Assembly: GCF_019966495.1 (NCBI RefSeq)
Contig: NZ_JAIMIA010000011.1
Span: 19,636-83,635, forward strand
DNA: 64,000 nt
DNA from: Tateyamaria pelophila
GTDB lineage: Bacteria > Pseudomonadota > Alphaproteobacteria > Rhodobacterales > Rhodobacteraceae
Direction: 5' to 3'
Below are positions 29,748-38,912 of this stretch, piece after piece. Each line of letters opens with the position of its first letter. The first letter of the stretch is position 1. The notes below the pieces were generated by a model. The model did no database searches, was not told where the DNA came from, and saw only the letters and a program-made list of their open reading frames with translations. Both the position numbers and the translations under genes were made by a program.

Positions 29748-32689
29748 CCCAGGAAAACCGCCTGACCGGCGGCCAGATTGACCGCACGACCCGCCTGCGG
29801 TTTCAATTCGACGGCAAGAGCTATGACGGCCATCCGGGCGACACGCTCGCCTCTGCGCTGCTGGCCAACAACGTGCGCCTGATGGGCCGGTCCTTCAAAT
29901 ATCACCGCCCGCGCGGCCCACTGACCGCAGGATCCGAAGAGCCCAACGCCATTGTCGCATTGCGCAGCGGCGACAGGCAGGAGCCCAACACGCGTGCCAC
30001 CACGGCTGAACTTTATGACGGGCTTGTCGCAAGATCGCAAAACCGCTGGCCCAGACTCGCATTTGATATGATGGCGATCAATGACGGGTTGTCCGACTTT
30101 CTGACGGCAGGGTTTTACTACAAGACCTTCATGTGGCCAGCAGCCTTTTGGGAACGTCTTTACGAGCCGCTCATTCGCAAGGCCGCAGGGCTCGGATCGC
30201 TATCGATGCAAGACGACCCGGACGTCTATGACAAAGGGTTCCTGCACTGCGAGCTGCTGATCATCGGCGCAGGACCATCGGGTCTGATGGCCGCGCTCAC
30301 CGCCGGACGCGCAGGCAAGCGGGTCATTCTGGCGGACGAGGATTTTCGCATGGGCGGGCGATTGAATGCCGAAACCTTTGAAATCGGCGATGAGACAGGG
30401 GCAGCATGGGCCGAGGCAACCGTCGCCGAACTGGCAAGCCTGCCCAATGTTCGCCTGATGCCCCGCACGACGGTTATCGGCGCCTTCGATCATGGCATTT
30501 TCGGCGCGGTCGAGCGGGTCAGCGATCACCTCGCGGTGCCCGCTCCCGGTAAACCCCGCCAGATTCTGTGGCGCATCTATGCCAAGCAGTCCGTACTTTG
30601 CGCGGGTGCCACCGAACGGCCCATCGCCTTTGACAACAATGACCGCCCCGGCATTATGCTGGCCTCGGCGCTGCGCGCCTACGTAAACCGCTATGCCGCG
30701 ACGCCCGCGCGCCGTGTTGCGATCTTTACCAGCACCGATGACGGGCACCGCACCGCCTGCGATTTGCAAGCCAAGGGCGTCACGATCGCCGCCGTGATCG
30801 ATACCCGGACCGATCTGGCCTTCAATCACGATTATCGCGTGATCCGCGGCGGGCAGGTGATCGACACCCAGGGGCGGCTTGGTCTCACCTTCATCACCGT
30901 GCGTCTGCCCAATGGCGAAACTCAAGTGGTCGAATGCGGCGCACTTGGGGTCTCCGGGGGCTGGAACCCGAATGTGCACCTGACCTGCCACCAGCGCGAG
31001 CGGCCTGTCTGGGACGATACTCTCGCGGCTTTTGTGCCGGGGGAAACGCTGCCCGTGGGCATGACCGTCGCAGGCGCAGCCAACGGCGCCTTCTCGACCC
31101 ATGGCGCGCTCGCCGCCGGCCAGGAGGCCGCGATAACCGCGCTGCAAATATCCGACCCTCAACCCGCCTTGCCGTGGGCCGAAGACGCGCCCGTCACACA
31201 GACGCCATTCTGGTATGTCGAAGGCTGTTCCAGAGCGTGGCTCGACCAGCAAAACGACGTCACCGTCAAGGACGTAAAACTGTCGCACCAGGAAGGCTTC
31301 CGCTCGGTCGAACACCTCAAGCGCTACACCACCCTCGGCATGGCCACAGATCAGGGCAAGACGTCGAACATGGGCGGGCTCGCGATCATGGCCGAACTGG
31401 CGGGCAAGGCGATCCCCGAGGTTGGCACAACCATGTATCGCCCCCCCTACACGCCCACATCGATTGGGGTGCTGGCCGGGCGAATGCGCGGCAAGGCGTT
31501 CCATCCGACCCGCCTGACGCCCTCGCACCAGTGGGCCAAGGAACGCGGCGCGGTCTTTGTCGAGGTCGGCAACAGGCTGCGCGCCCAATGGTTCCCGATC
31601 AAGGGCGAAACCCACTGGCGCCAATCGGTTGACCGCGAAGTCCTGGCCACCCGCAGGTCGGTCGGCGTGTGCGACTGCACAACCTTGGGCAAGATCGACG
31701 TACAGGGCACCGATGCCGCGACTTTCCTCAATTTCGTCTATTGCAACGGTTTTGCGAAACTGGCGGTGGGCAAGACCCGTTATGGGCTAATGCTGCGCGA
31801 AGACGGGATGGCGATGGATGACGGCACCGCCGCCCGGTTGGCCGACGATCACTTCGTGGTCACCACGACGACCGCCAATGCGGTAAAGGTCTATCAGCAT
31901 ATGGAATTCGTGCGCCAATGCCTGGTGCCAGACATGGATGTGCAGTTGATCTCGACGACCGAGGCTTGGGCACAATACGCCGTCGCAGGGCCGAACTCCC
32001 GCAAGCTGCTGCAAAAAATTGTGGACCCGGAATTCGACATTTCGAATGACGCGTTTCCCTTTATGGCTTGCGCCAATATCACGGTCTGCGGTGGCTTGCG
32101 CGCAAGGCTTTTCCGGATTTCCTTCTCGGGCGAACTGGCCTTCGAGGTCGCTGTGCCGACACGCTATGGCGACGCACTGATGCGCCGGTTGATGCGCGAC
32201 GGCAAGGAATTTGACGTCACACCATACGGCACCGAAGCCCTGGGCGTGATGCGTATTGAAAAAGGCCATGCGGCGGGTAACGAGTTAAACGGAACCACGA
32301 CCGCCCTGACCCTTGGGATGGAGCGCATGGTCTCCAAGGCCAAGGACAGCATCGGCAGCACCCTGTCGGAACGCCCCGGCTTGAATGAAAGTGACGGGCT
32401 GAGGGCCGTGGGGATCAAACCCACCGATCCGGCGCAAAAGATCACTGCGGGCGGCCACCTGATGAACGCCACCGGCCCTGTGGATGCGGCCCATGATCAG
32501 GGCTACGTCACGTCCGCAGCCCATTCGCCCACCCTGGGCTCCATGATCGGGCTGGCCTTTCTCAAGGCAGGCAACACACGGCATGGCGAAAAGATGCGGC
32601 TTGTCTCTCCGCTCACGGATCTGAGCGTCGAGGTGGAAATCACCTCCCCGCATTTCATTGACCCAGAAGGAGAGCGTCTTCGTGCATGA
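29744..32689 (+). CDS. mgdC: N-methylglutamate dehydrogenase subunit C (sarcosine oxidase alpha homologue)
   Basis: A 981-residue large subunit, starting at the ATG that overlaps mgdB; the frame is open further upstream, but that part only shadows mgdB. Domains in order: an N-terminal ferredoxin-like domain (GRSFKYHRPRGPLTAG), a NAD/FAD-binding domain (LIIGAGPSGLMAALTAGRAG, about residue 168 on), then from about residue 600 a GcvT-like tetrahydrofolate-binding domain with its C-terminal barrel. The folate domain would pass the methyl-derived formaldehyde unit to tetrahydrofolate. It overlaps mgdD by 8 bp. Confidence 0.9.
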   Translation: MTQENRLTGGQIDRTTRLRFQFDGKSYDGHPGDTLASALLANNVRLMGRSFKYHRPRGPLTAGSEEPNAIVALRSGDRQEPNTRATTAELYDGLVARSQNRWPRLAFDMMAINDGLSDFLTAGFYYKTFMWPAAFWERLYEPLIRKAAGLGSLSMQDDPDVYDKGFLHCELLIIGAGPSGLMAALTAGRAGKRVILADEDFRMGGRLNAETFEIGDETGAAWAEATVAELASLPNVRLMPRTTVIGAFDHGIFGAVERVSDHLAVPAPGKPRQILWRIYAKQSVLCAGATERPIAFDNNDRPGIMLASALRAYVNRYAATPARRVAIFTSTDDGHRTACDLQAKGVTIAAVIDTRTDLAFNHDYRVIRGGQVIDTQGRLGLTFITVRLPNGETQVVECGALGVSGGWNPNVHLTCHQRERPVWDDTLAAFVPGETLPVGMTVAGAANGAFSTHGALAAGQEAAITALQISDPQPALPWAEDAPVTQTPFWYVEGCSRAWLDQQNDVTVKDVKLSHQEGFRSVEHLKRYTTLGMATDQGKTSNMGGLAIMAELAGKAIPEVGTTMYRPPYTPTSIGVLAGRMRGKAFHPTRLTPSHQWAKERGAVFVEVGNRLRAQWFPIKGETHWRQSVDREVLATRRSVGVCDCTTLGKIDVQGTDAATFLNFVYCNGFAKLAVGKTRYGLMLREDGMAMDDGTAARLADDHFVVTTTTANAVKVYQHMEFVRQCLVPDMDVQLISTTEAWAQYAVAGPNSRKLLQKIVDPEFDISNDAFPFMACANITVCGGLRARLFRISFSGELAFEVAVPTRYGDALMRRLMRDGKEFDVTPYGTEALGVMRIEKGHAAGNELNGTTTALTLGMERMVSKAKDSIGSTLSERPGLNESDGLRAVGIKPTDPAQKITAGGHLMNATGPVDAAHDQGYVTSAAHSPTLGSMIGLAFLKAGNTRHGEKMRLVSPLTDLSVEVEITSPHFIDPEGERLRA

Positions 32690-33248
32690 TCTTCAGCCCT
32701 TCAACGCCCTGGCCGGTCGTGTGCCGCTGCGCGCTGACATCGGAACCGTCACCCTGCACGAGACGCCGAATGTGGCTCTGGCCTCCGTTGCCGCGCGACT
32801 TGGACAGGAAACCGCCTGCAACACGGCGCTGAGAGATCTGCTTGGCACCGACCTGCCCGGCCCGGGCAAAGCCGCTTTGGGGGATAGCTTCGATGCCCTC
32901 TGGACCGGCCCCGACCAGTGGATGATCTGCGCACCTTATGCCACCCACGAGGATCTGGCGGATATCGTGAAAACCCGGCTTGGCCCAAGCGCGTCGGTCA
33001 CCGAGCAATCAGACGCCTGGGTGTGCCTTGACCTGATCGGCCCCGGCGTCAATGCGGTGATGGAGCGGCTGTGCAATCTGGATATTCACATGATGGAAAT
33101 GGGCGACGCGACCCGCACAACCATCGATCACCTCGGCTGTCTGGTGGTTCGACGCACACCGATGAACGGGTTTCGGATCCTCGGGCCAAGGTCGTCTGCC
33201 GAATGCTTGTTTCATGCGATAAGAACCGCGATGCGCTCAGCGCTGTGA
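32682..33248 (+). CDS. mgdD: N-methylglutamate dehydrogenase subunit D (sarcosine oxidase gamma homologue)
   Basis: A 188-residue gamma-type subunit of the SoxG family. A GTG start at 32682 is chosen because AAGGAGAG sits seven bases upstream, inside the mgdC end; an upstream TTG at 32658 is the alternative. Motifs typical of the family are GPDQWMI in the middle and SDAWVCLDLIGPG. It completes the mgdABCD set, and its product caps the heterotetramer. The regulator gene follows after 141 bp. Confidence 0.85.
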   Translation: MHDLQPFNALAGRVPLRADIGTVTLHETPNVALASVAARLGQETACNTALRDLLGTDLPGPGKAALGDSFDALWTGPDQWMICAPYATHEDLADIVKTRLGPSASVTEQSDAWVCLDLIGPGVNAVMERLCNLDIHMMEMGDATRTTIDHLGCLVVRRTPMNGFRILGPRSSAECLFHAIRTAMRSAL

Positions 33249-33389
33249 CACTGGGCGACAGGCGATTTCGCCTCAGGCACAAATTCATCCCGGTCGACCC
33301 GTGTTTACCATCAGGAAATCTTTGCGCTACTGTACCGGGTGGCCCGTGCGCGGGTTGCCTTCACAGAATGACAGGGATCGCCTCGGATC

Positions 33390-34019
33390 ATGACCCCCAA
33401 ACTTACCCAAGACCCACATGCCCCCGGTGACGTCGAGCGCGAGAAAGTGCTGGAACTGGCTATCGGGCGCGAAGTCCGCGCGTTTCGCCGCCAGCAGGGC
33501 CTGACCGTGGCGGAGCTTGCCACTGTCACCGGGCTTTCCATCGGGATGCTGTCAAAGATCGAAAACGGCAACACCTCTCCCTCGCTCACCACTTTGCAAA
33601 CGCTGGCCAACGCACTGTCCGTGCCGCTCACCAGTTTTTTTCACCGCTTCGAGGAAAACCGCGAAGCCGTGCACACCAAATCCGGTGCAGGCGTCGAGAT
33701 CGAACGCGCAGGCACCCGCGCCAACCACCAATACAATCTGCTGGGCCATATCGGGGCCAATACATCCGGCGTGATCGTAGAGCCATACCTGATTACCCTG
33801 ACCGCGCAATCTGACGTCTTTCCGACCTTCCAGCATGGCGGGATCGAGACGATCTATATGCTGCAAGGGGTCGTCGATTACCGGTACGGCGACAGATCCT
33901 TCCGGTTGGAGCCCGGCGACACGCTGTTCTTTGATGCCGACGCCCCGCACGGGCCGGAAAACCTGATCACCCTGCCCGCCCGCTACCTGTCGATCATCAG
34001 CTATCCGCAGACGAAATGA
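33390..34019 (+). CDS. XRE-family regulator with C-terminal cupin
   Basis: A 209-residue regulator. The helix-turn-helix is at about residues 30-85 (LTVAELATVTGLSIGMLSKIENG), and a cupin sensor domain lies in the C-terminal half (FRLEPGDTLFFDADAPHGPEN). It sits between the mgd and mgs halves of the methylamine cluster on the same strand, so it probably senses a methylated amine or glutamine adduct and controls both. That function is inferred. The ribosome site is weak (CCTCGGATC before the ATG). Confidence 0.85.
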   Translation: MTPKLTQDPHAPGDVEREKVLELAIGREVRAFRRQQGLTVAELATVTGLSIGMLSKIENGNTSPSLTTLQTLANALSVPLTSFFHRFEENREAVHTKSGAGVEIERAGTRANHQYNLLGHIGANTSGVIVEPYLITLTAQSDVFPTFQHGGIETIYMLQGVVDYRYGDRSFRLEPGDTLFFDADAPHGPENLITLPARYLSIISYPQTK

Positions 34020-34235
34020 AGCATCACTGAAGTCTATTGTATGATGCCGCAATCGTCGGATCATACCAGTTCATGCGCGGTCCGTTTCGACGTAGCTCCC
34101 GCACTGTGCCGCCCCACATGAATGACGAAGTCCGTAACCCGAAATGACAACAGCGCTGCGCGCAGTGCCGAGTTTTGGTTGAACGCAACCAAAGTTTGTC
34201 ATTGGATGGCCTCACATTTGTCGGCACAGAACAAA

Positions 34236-34293
34236 AACGCTTTGCCTTTTATTTGAGCCGGGCGATACCGCCTCGGATAAAAGGCAAAGCGTT
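34236..34293 (-). terminator. Long perfect hairpin terminating the 34300-34956 gene
   Basis: The arms 34236-34252 and 34277-34293 are 17-bp perfect inverted repeats (AACGCTTTGCCTTTTAT and its complement) around a 24-base loop that can pair further. On the minus strand, five T follow directly. It starts 7 bp after the stop of the minus-strand gene. It also faces the plus-strand regulator, so it may stop transcription from both sides. Confidence 0.7.
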
Positions 34294-34299
34294 GAAACC

Positions 34300-34956
34300 T
34301 CAGAACTGGAGGCCAAAAAAGATGACCGCCAAAGGCACTGGCGACACCGCAAGAACCACCGTCAAAAAGGTTGCAAATGGCGTGAATATCCCGCTCAGAC
34401 CCGCAACGATCATGATACCGCCACCACCGCCGATGATGGAGTTGCCGGGCGTGTTCACGGCGACTGCCAGCGCGACATAGCGGTAGCGCAGAGCAAGGCG
34501 AAGAACACGTTTCGACTGCCCCTCCAACAGCATCGCGACACGCTCGTCTTTCGACAATGGTGCGGCCCGGGCCACCAACGCGGCTGCACGCCGCATCCTC
34601 AAGACCTGCAAGACCTGCTCCAGCGTGCTGATCGGCAGGAACCGACCGATCGTGAAGGCCAGCATCATGGCGGCAACCGTGCAGACGTAGATCAGTGGCG
34701 CAATCGCCGCCCCGAAACCCGCGAGTAACGCAATGCCGATCTCTGCTCCCGGCACAAATGGAAGTGCCAGAAGCACGATATAAGCCGCTGCACCGACCAT
34801 GATGGCCTTGTGGACCTGTTGCTCGTTGTCGGGCCGGATCTGAAGGTCGAGCGCGTCGCGAACCGCATGCGCGCCCCAAGTGGCCAGCACAATAAACACA
34901 ATCAGAACACCGATCTTGACGATCACCCCGGGCAACGTCAGTCCCTCAGACGTCAT
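34300..34956 (-). CDS. Integral membrane protein, VTT/TVP38-like
   Basis: 218 residues with about five hydrophobic helices. LPFVPGAEIGIALLAGFG in the N-terminal half and NTPGNSIIGGGGGIMIVAGLSG near the C-terminus resemble the paired re-entrant motifs of the VTT (DedA/TVP38) membrane family. Such proteins affect lipid or ion handling, but no substrate can be given. The gene lies on the minus strand inside the methylamine cluster and is transcribed after the secreted-protein gene 9 bp away. The match is by eye and modest. Confidence 0.6.
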   Translation of the reverse strand: MTSEGLTLPGVIVKIGVLIVFIVLATWGAHAVRDALDLQIRPDNEQQVHKAIMVGAAAYIVLLALPFVPGAEIGIALLAGFGAAIAPLIYVCTVAAMMLAFTIGRFLPISTLEQVLQVLRMRRAAALVARAAPLSKDERVAMLLEGQSKRVLRLALRYRYVALAVAVNTPGNSIIGGGGGIMIVAGLSGIFTPFATFLTVVLAVSPVPLAVIFFGLQF

Positions 34957-34965
34957 GCGCGTCGC

Positions 34966-35454
34966 TCAGCCGGATACCGCTTCTGACGGAATTGCCGTGC
35001 CAACGCCCCTTATCGGGATCTGGTTGGTCCAGTACCAACGCCGGGTCGTCCAGGTAACGTCGATTGCAATGTCATCACCTGTGACCGTGCCATACCAGAC
35101 AACGGTGTGCGGGGCATCGGGGCAGATCGTTGTGGTGGTAAAGTGAATCACCCCGTCGATTTCCTTGGTCTGATAGTCCGACCAACCGAAGTTGCAGTAT
35201 TCTTCGCAATCAACCGACTGGAACGTGCCATCCCGGAAAAAAATTTCATCTTCCAGCTTTGCACCACTCGACAGATCCTCACCAAATATTCGGAACGCAA
35301 TCCCGTCCAGCGCGCCCGTCGCAGTCCAATCACCTTCCGGCACGGCAAGATCGGGGATATCTTCATTCATCACCGACAGCGTCGCTGCCCCTGTGCCAAG
35401 CGTGGCTGCGGCAATTGCAGCAATTTGTAAAATCTGAGGCATGACCGTCTTCAC
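34966..35454 (-). CDS. Secreted protein of unknown function
   Basis: 162 residues. A hydrophobic N-terminal segment (IAAIAAATLGTGAATLSV) is a signal peptide or anchor. The rest is acidic, rich in aromatic residues, and has three cysteines. No domain is recognised. It heads a two-gene minus-strand unit with the VTT-like membrane protein and is not clearly linked to methylamine metabolism. Confidence 0.6.
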   Translation of the reverse strand: MKTVMPQILQIAAIAAATLGTGAATLSVMNEDIPDLAVPEGDWTATGALDGIAFRIFGEDLSSGAKLEDEIFFRDGTFQSVDCEEYCNFGWSDYQTKEIDGVIHFTTTTICPDAPHTVVWYGTVTGDDIAIDVTWTTRRWYWTNQIPIRGVGTAIPSEAVSG

Positions 35455-35845
35455 TCCTGGAAGAACTGAACTTTTGCACAGTTTCGGGATTATGCACCAA
35501 ATATGATTTCATTCAAGACAAGGCTGCACGCGCGGATCCGCAGGATAACAAGGCAGTGCAGCATTTCGACCCTGTACCAGCTCTCCGGCCAATGACGGAC
35601 CCCCGGGGCCTTTTCATCGACCGTACACATTGCATTACCCAAAGATGCGTTCACGGTCATGGAATGTACGTGCAGCTGCCAACCTGCACTTCTGTAACGG
35701 GATCATGGCGATACAGGGTCGTGCCTCTTCCGATCTAAGCCCTCCGTTTGACATTATGATTTTGACCGTCTCGTCTACAGGGCCACATCCTTGCCCGAAA
35801 ATTGATCGCAAAAATTTCTTAAAATGAAAATTTGTTTCCTACACA
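35455..35845. other. Non-coding gap before mgsA
   Basis: About 390 bp between the divergent minus-strand pair and the mgs operon promoter. Only short open frames without motifs are present, and the base composition is richer in A and T near the right end. It should hold the promoter for the minus-strand pair; no clear one was found. Confidence 0.5.
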
Positions 35846-35874
35846 TTGAGACGGCTACGTTTTGATGTTACGCT
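35846..35874 (+). promoter_or_regulatory. Candidate sigma-70 promoter of mgsABC-gmaS
   Basis: TTGAGA (35846-35851) and TACGCT (35869-35874) are separated by exactly 17 bp and lie 39 bp before the mgsA ATG, with AAAGAGG as ribosome site. The match to consensus is fair at -35 and weak at -10. Confidence 0.4.
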
Positions 35875-35912
35875 GTGCACATCGCCATTCAATTAACAAA
35901 GAGGCATCGGCC

Positions 35913-36839
35913 ATGTGCGGAATCGTCGGACTGTTTCTCAAGGATGCCACGCTGGCGCCTGACTTCGGCACGATGCTGACGGACATGCTGATCACGATGA
36001 CGGATCGCGGACCGGACAGTGCAGGCATTGCGATATACGGCGGTGCGGATGAAGGCACGGCGAAGCTGACCGTGCAATCCGACACACCCGAGATCAGCTT
36101 TGACAAACTCGCCAAGCGGTTGCGCAAGGCAATCAAGGGCAAGGTGCAAATGTCGGTCAAGGACACCCATGCCGTACTTGAATTTCGCGCCGACCAGATG
36201 ACAGCCGCCCGCGCTTTTCTGGCCGAACATACCCCCGACATCCGTGTGATGAGCCATGGCAGCACACTCGAAATCTACAAGGAAGTCGGCTTGCCCCGCT
36301 CGGTCGCCGACCGCTTCGATCTGCGCCGGATGCGTGGAACCCACGGCATCGGCCACACCCGCATGGCCACCGAATCCGCCGTGACCACCATGGGCGCGCA
36401 TCCGTTCAACACCGGCCCCGACCAGTGCCTTGTGCACAACGGGTCACTGTCGAACCACAACGCGATACGGCGCAAACTGCGCCATCTGGGCGTGCATATC
36501 GAAACCGAAAACGACACTGAAGTCGGGGCCGCCTACCTCACGTGGAAAATGCAGACCGGATCGACACTGGGCGAGGCGCTGACATCGAGCCTGCGCGATC
36601 TGGATGGCTTCTTTACCTTTGTGGTCGGCACCAAAGACGGCTTTGGCGTCGTGCGTGACCCTATCGCCTGCAAGCCCGCCGTGATGGCCGAAACCGATCA
36701 ATACGTGGCCTTCGGCTCCGAGTACCGCGCGCTGGTCAACCTGCCCGGCATCGAAGACGCCCGCGTATGGGAGCCTGAGCCCGCCACCGTCTATTTCTGG
36801 TCCCACGGGGCCGCACCCACCACCAAAAAGGCCGCCTGA
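35913..36839 (+). CDS. mgsA: N-methylglutamate synthase subunit A (class II glutamine amidotransferase)
   Basis: 308 residues. The ATG at 35913 is chosen over an in-frame ATG at 35862 because it gives an N-terminal Met-Cys (MCGIVGLF), so removal of Met leaves the Ntn nucleophile Cys. AAAGAGG lies eight bases upstream. The glutaminase motifs GIGHTRMATES and HNGSLSNHN are clear. The gene corresponds to the glutamine amidotransferase domain of glutamate synthase, here as a separate subunit of N-methylglutamate synthase. It abuts mgsB with no gap. Confidence 0.88.
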   Translation: MCGIVGLFLKDATLAPDFGTMLTDMLITMTDRGPDSAGIAIYGGADEGTAKLTVQSDTPEISFDKLAKRLRKAIKGKVQMSVKDTHAVLEFRADQMTAARAFLAEHTPDIRVMSHGSTLEIYKEVGLPRSVADRFDLRRMRGTHGIGHTRMATESAVTTMGAHPFNTGPDQCLVHNGSLSNHNAIRRKLRHLGVHIETENDTEVGAAYLTWKMQTGSTLGEALTSSLRDLDGFFTFVVGTKDGFGVVRDPIACKPAVMAETDQYVAFGSEYRALVNLPGIEDARVWEPEPATVYFWSHGAAPTTKKAA

Positions 36840-37517
36840 ATGCAAAGCTTTGACCTTGAGGCGGAAGGCCTGCGCGCGCTCAACAGCGCCCTGCACGCCC
36901 AGTCCGCCACCACAAACCAGACCGTATGGGATATCCTGAACCCCAAGGGCGCACATGCCATTGCCGTGGGGCTCGACGCCCCCATCGAGGTCAACGTCAA
37001 AGGCTCCACCGGCTACTACTGCGCGGGCATGAACAAGCAGGCGACGGTGCATGTGCACGGCTCGGCCGGCCCCGGTGTGGCTGAAAACATGATGAGCGGG
37101 ACAGTTGTGGTCGAAGGCGACGCCTCGCAATATGCAGGCGCCACGGGCAATGGCGGAACGCTGATCATCAAGGGCAACGCCTCCTCGCGCTGCGGCATCT
37201 CGATGAAGGGGATCGACATCATCGTGCACGGCAACATCGGGCACATGAGCGCGTTCATGGCGCAATCGGGCAACCTTGTGGTCTGCGGCGATGCGGGCGA
37301 CGCGCTGGGAGATTCGCTCTACGAGGCGCGGCTGTTCGTACGCGGATCGGTCAAATCGTTGGGAGCCGATTGCATCGAGAAAGAAATGCGGCCGGAACAT
37401 ATCACCCTCCTGACCGAACTCCTCGAACGGGGCGGCTGCGACGCCAAACCGGAGGAGTTCAAACGCTACGGCTCCGCCCGCCAACTCTATCACTTCAACA
37501 TCGACAACGCATATTGA
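36840..37517 (+). CDS. mgsB: N-methylglutamate synthase subunit B (glutamate synthase GXGXG-domain protein)
   Basis: 225 residues made mostly of the right-handed beta-helix repeat of the glutamate synthase C-terminal (GXGXG) domain. Repeats such as VHVHGSAGPGVAENM and VVEGDASQYAGATGNGGTL recur from about residue 55 to 165. It is a structural subunit of N-methylglutamate synthase. Its ATG directly follows the mgsA stop, and mgsC begins 7 bp after it. Confidence 0.88.
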   Translation: MQSFDLEAEGLRALNSALHAQSATTNQTVWDILNPKGAHAIAVGLDAPIEVNVKGSTGYYCAGMNKQATVHVHGSAGPGVAENMMSGTVVVEGDASQYAGATGNGGTLIIKGNASSRCGISMKGIDIIVHGNIGHMSAFMAQSGNLVVCGDAGDALGDSLYEARLFVRGSVKSLGADCIEKEMRPEHITLLTELLERGGCDAKPEEFKRYGSARQLYHFNIDNAY

Positions 37518-37524
37518 GAGCGCC

Positions 37525-38868
37525 ATGACAGACGACACAATTGGCGCACCGCGCACCGTCCCGGTCCAATCCGCGACCTTCACGCCATCGGTCAACGCCG
37601 AAATCCGGCGGGCGGCGGCCACCGGCATCTATGACATCCGAGGCGGCGGCGCGAAACGCAAGGTGCCCCATTTCGACGACCTGCTGTTCCTCGGGGCCTC
37701 GATCTCGCGCTATCCGCTCGAAGGCTACCGCGAGAAATGCGAAACCTCGGTCACACTCGGCACCCGCTTTGCCAAAAACCCGATCCAGCTGGATATTCCT
37801 GTGACCATCGCGGGCATGTCCTTCGGCGCGCTCTCCGGCCCCGCCAAGGAAGCACTGGGGCGCGGCGCCACGCTCGCAGGCACCTCCACAACCACCGGCG
37901 ACGGCGGCATGACGCAAGAAGAACGCGGACATTCCAAAAAACTCGTCTATCAATACCTGCCCTCGCGCTATGGCATGAACCCGGATGATCTGCGCCGCGC
38001 CGATGCAATCGAGATCGTCGTCGGGCAAGGCGCAAAGCCCGGCGGCGGCGGCATGCTGCTGGGACAAAAGATCAGCGACCGGGTGGCAGAGATGCGCAAC
38101 CTGCCGCAAGGGATCGACCAGCGCTCCGCCTGCCGACACCCGGACTGGACCGGCCCCGATGATCTTGAGATCAAGATCCTCGAACTGCGCGAAATCACCA
38201 ATTGGGAAAAGCCGATCTATATCAAGATCGGCGGCGCGCGGCCCTATTTCGACGCGACGCTGGCGATCAAGGCAGGGGCCGACGTGGTGGTCCTTGACGG
38301 AATGCAGGGCGGCACGGCGGCCACGCAGGATGTGTTCATCGAACATGTGGGCCAGCCCATTCTGGCCTGTATCCGCGAGGCCGTGCGCGCGCTGCAAGAC
38401 CTCGGCATGCACCGCGAGGTGCAGCTGGTCGTCTCGGGCGGCATCCGCCACGGGGCGGACGTGGCCAAGTGTATGGCACTTGGGGCGGACGCGGTGGCCA
38501 TCGGCACCGCCGCCCTCATCGCGCTTGGCGACAATGACCCGAAATACGAAGAAGACTACCGCAAGCTCGGCACCACAGCAGGCGCCTATGACGACTGGCA
38601 CGAAGGGCGCGACCCCGCGGGCATCACCACGCAGGACCCCGCCCTCATGGCCCGCCTTGACCCGGTGGAAGGCGGCCGCCGCCTCAACAACTACCTCAAG
38701 GTGATGACGCTGGAGGCGCAAACCATCGCGCGCGCCTGCGGCAAGAACCACCTGCACAATCTCGAACCCGAAGACCTCTGTGCCCTGACGATGGAGGCCG
38801 CCGCCATGGCGCGCATCCCGCTGGCGGGCACAGACTGGTATCCGGGCAAACCCGGCACTAGCTATTGA
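37525..38868 (+). CDS. mgsC: N-methylglutamate synthase subunit C (FMN-binding glutamate synthase domain)
   Basis: 447 residues of the FMN-binding glutamate synthase domain. GMSFGALSGPAKEALGRGA, GQGAKPGGGGMLLGQKIS and IKIGGARPYFDATLAIKAGAD are the phosphate- and substrate-loop motifs of GltB. GGIRHGADVAKCMALGADAV closes the FMN phosphate site. It moves the methylamino group of gamma-glutamylmethylamide to 2-oxoglutarate, making N-methylglutamate. It is third in the mgsABC-gmaS run. Confidence 0.9.
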   Translation: MTDDTIGAPRTVPVQSATFTPSVNAEIRRAAATGIYDIRGGGAKRKVPHFDDLLFLGASISRYPLEGYREKCETSVTLGTRFAKNPIQLDIPVTIAGMSFGALSGPAKEALGRGATLAGTSTTTGDGGMTQEERGHSKKLVYQYLPSRYGMNPDDLRRADAIEIVVGQGAKPGGGGMLLGQKISDRVAEMRNLPQGIDQRSACRHPDWTGPDDLEIKILELREITNWEKPIYIKIGGARPYFDATLAIKAGADVVVLDGMQGGTAATQDVFIEHVGQPILACIREAVRALQDLGMHREVQLVVSGGIRHGADVAKCMALGADAVAIGTAALIALGDNDPKYEEDYRKLGTTAGAYDDWHEGRDPAGITTQDPALMARLDPVEGGRRLNNYLKVMTLEAQTIARACGKNHLHNLEPEDLCALTMEAAAMARIPLAGTDWYPGKPGTSY

Positions 38869-38912
38869 ACCACAGCACACGCCCCCTGCACGACAACCGA
38901 ACGGAGACCGCC

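Noticed and set aside
28152..33248. Sarcosine oxidase (soxBDAG) as the name of these four genes
   Set aside because: Neighbouring mgsABC and gmaS, the absence of glyA/folD-type neighbours in the run, and the cysteine-free small subunit fit N-methylglutamate dehydrogenase better.
35862..35912. Earlier ATG for mgsA
   Set aside because: It would place 17 residues before the catalytic cysteine, which must be N-terminal after Met removal.
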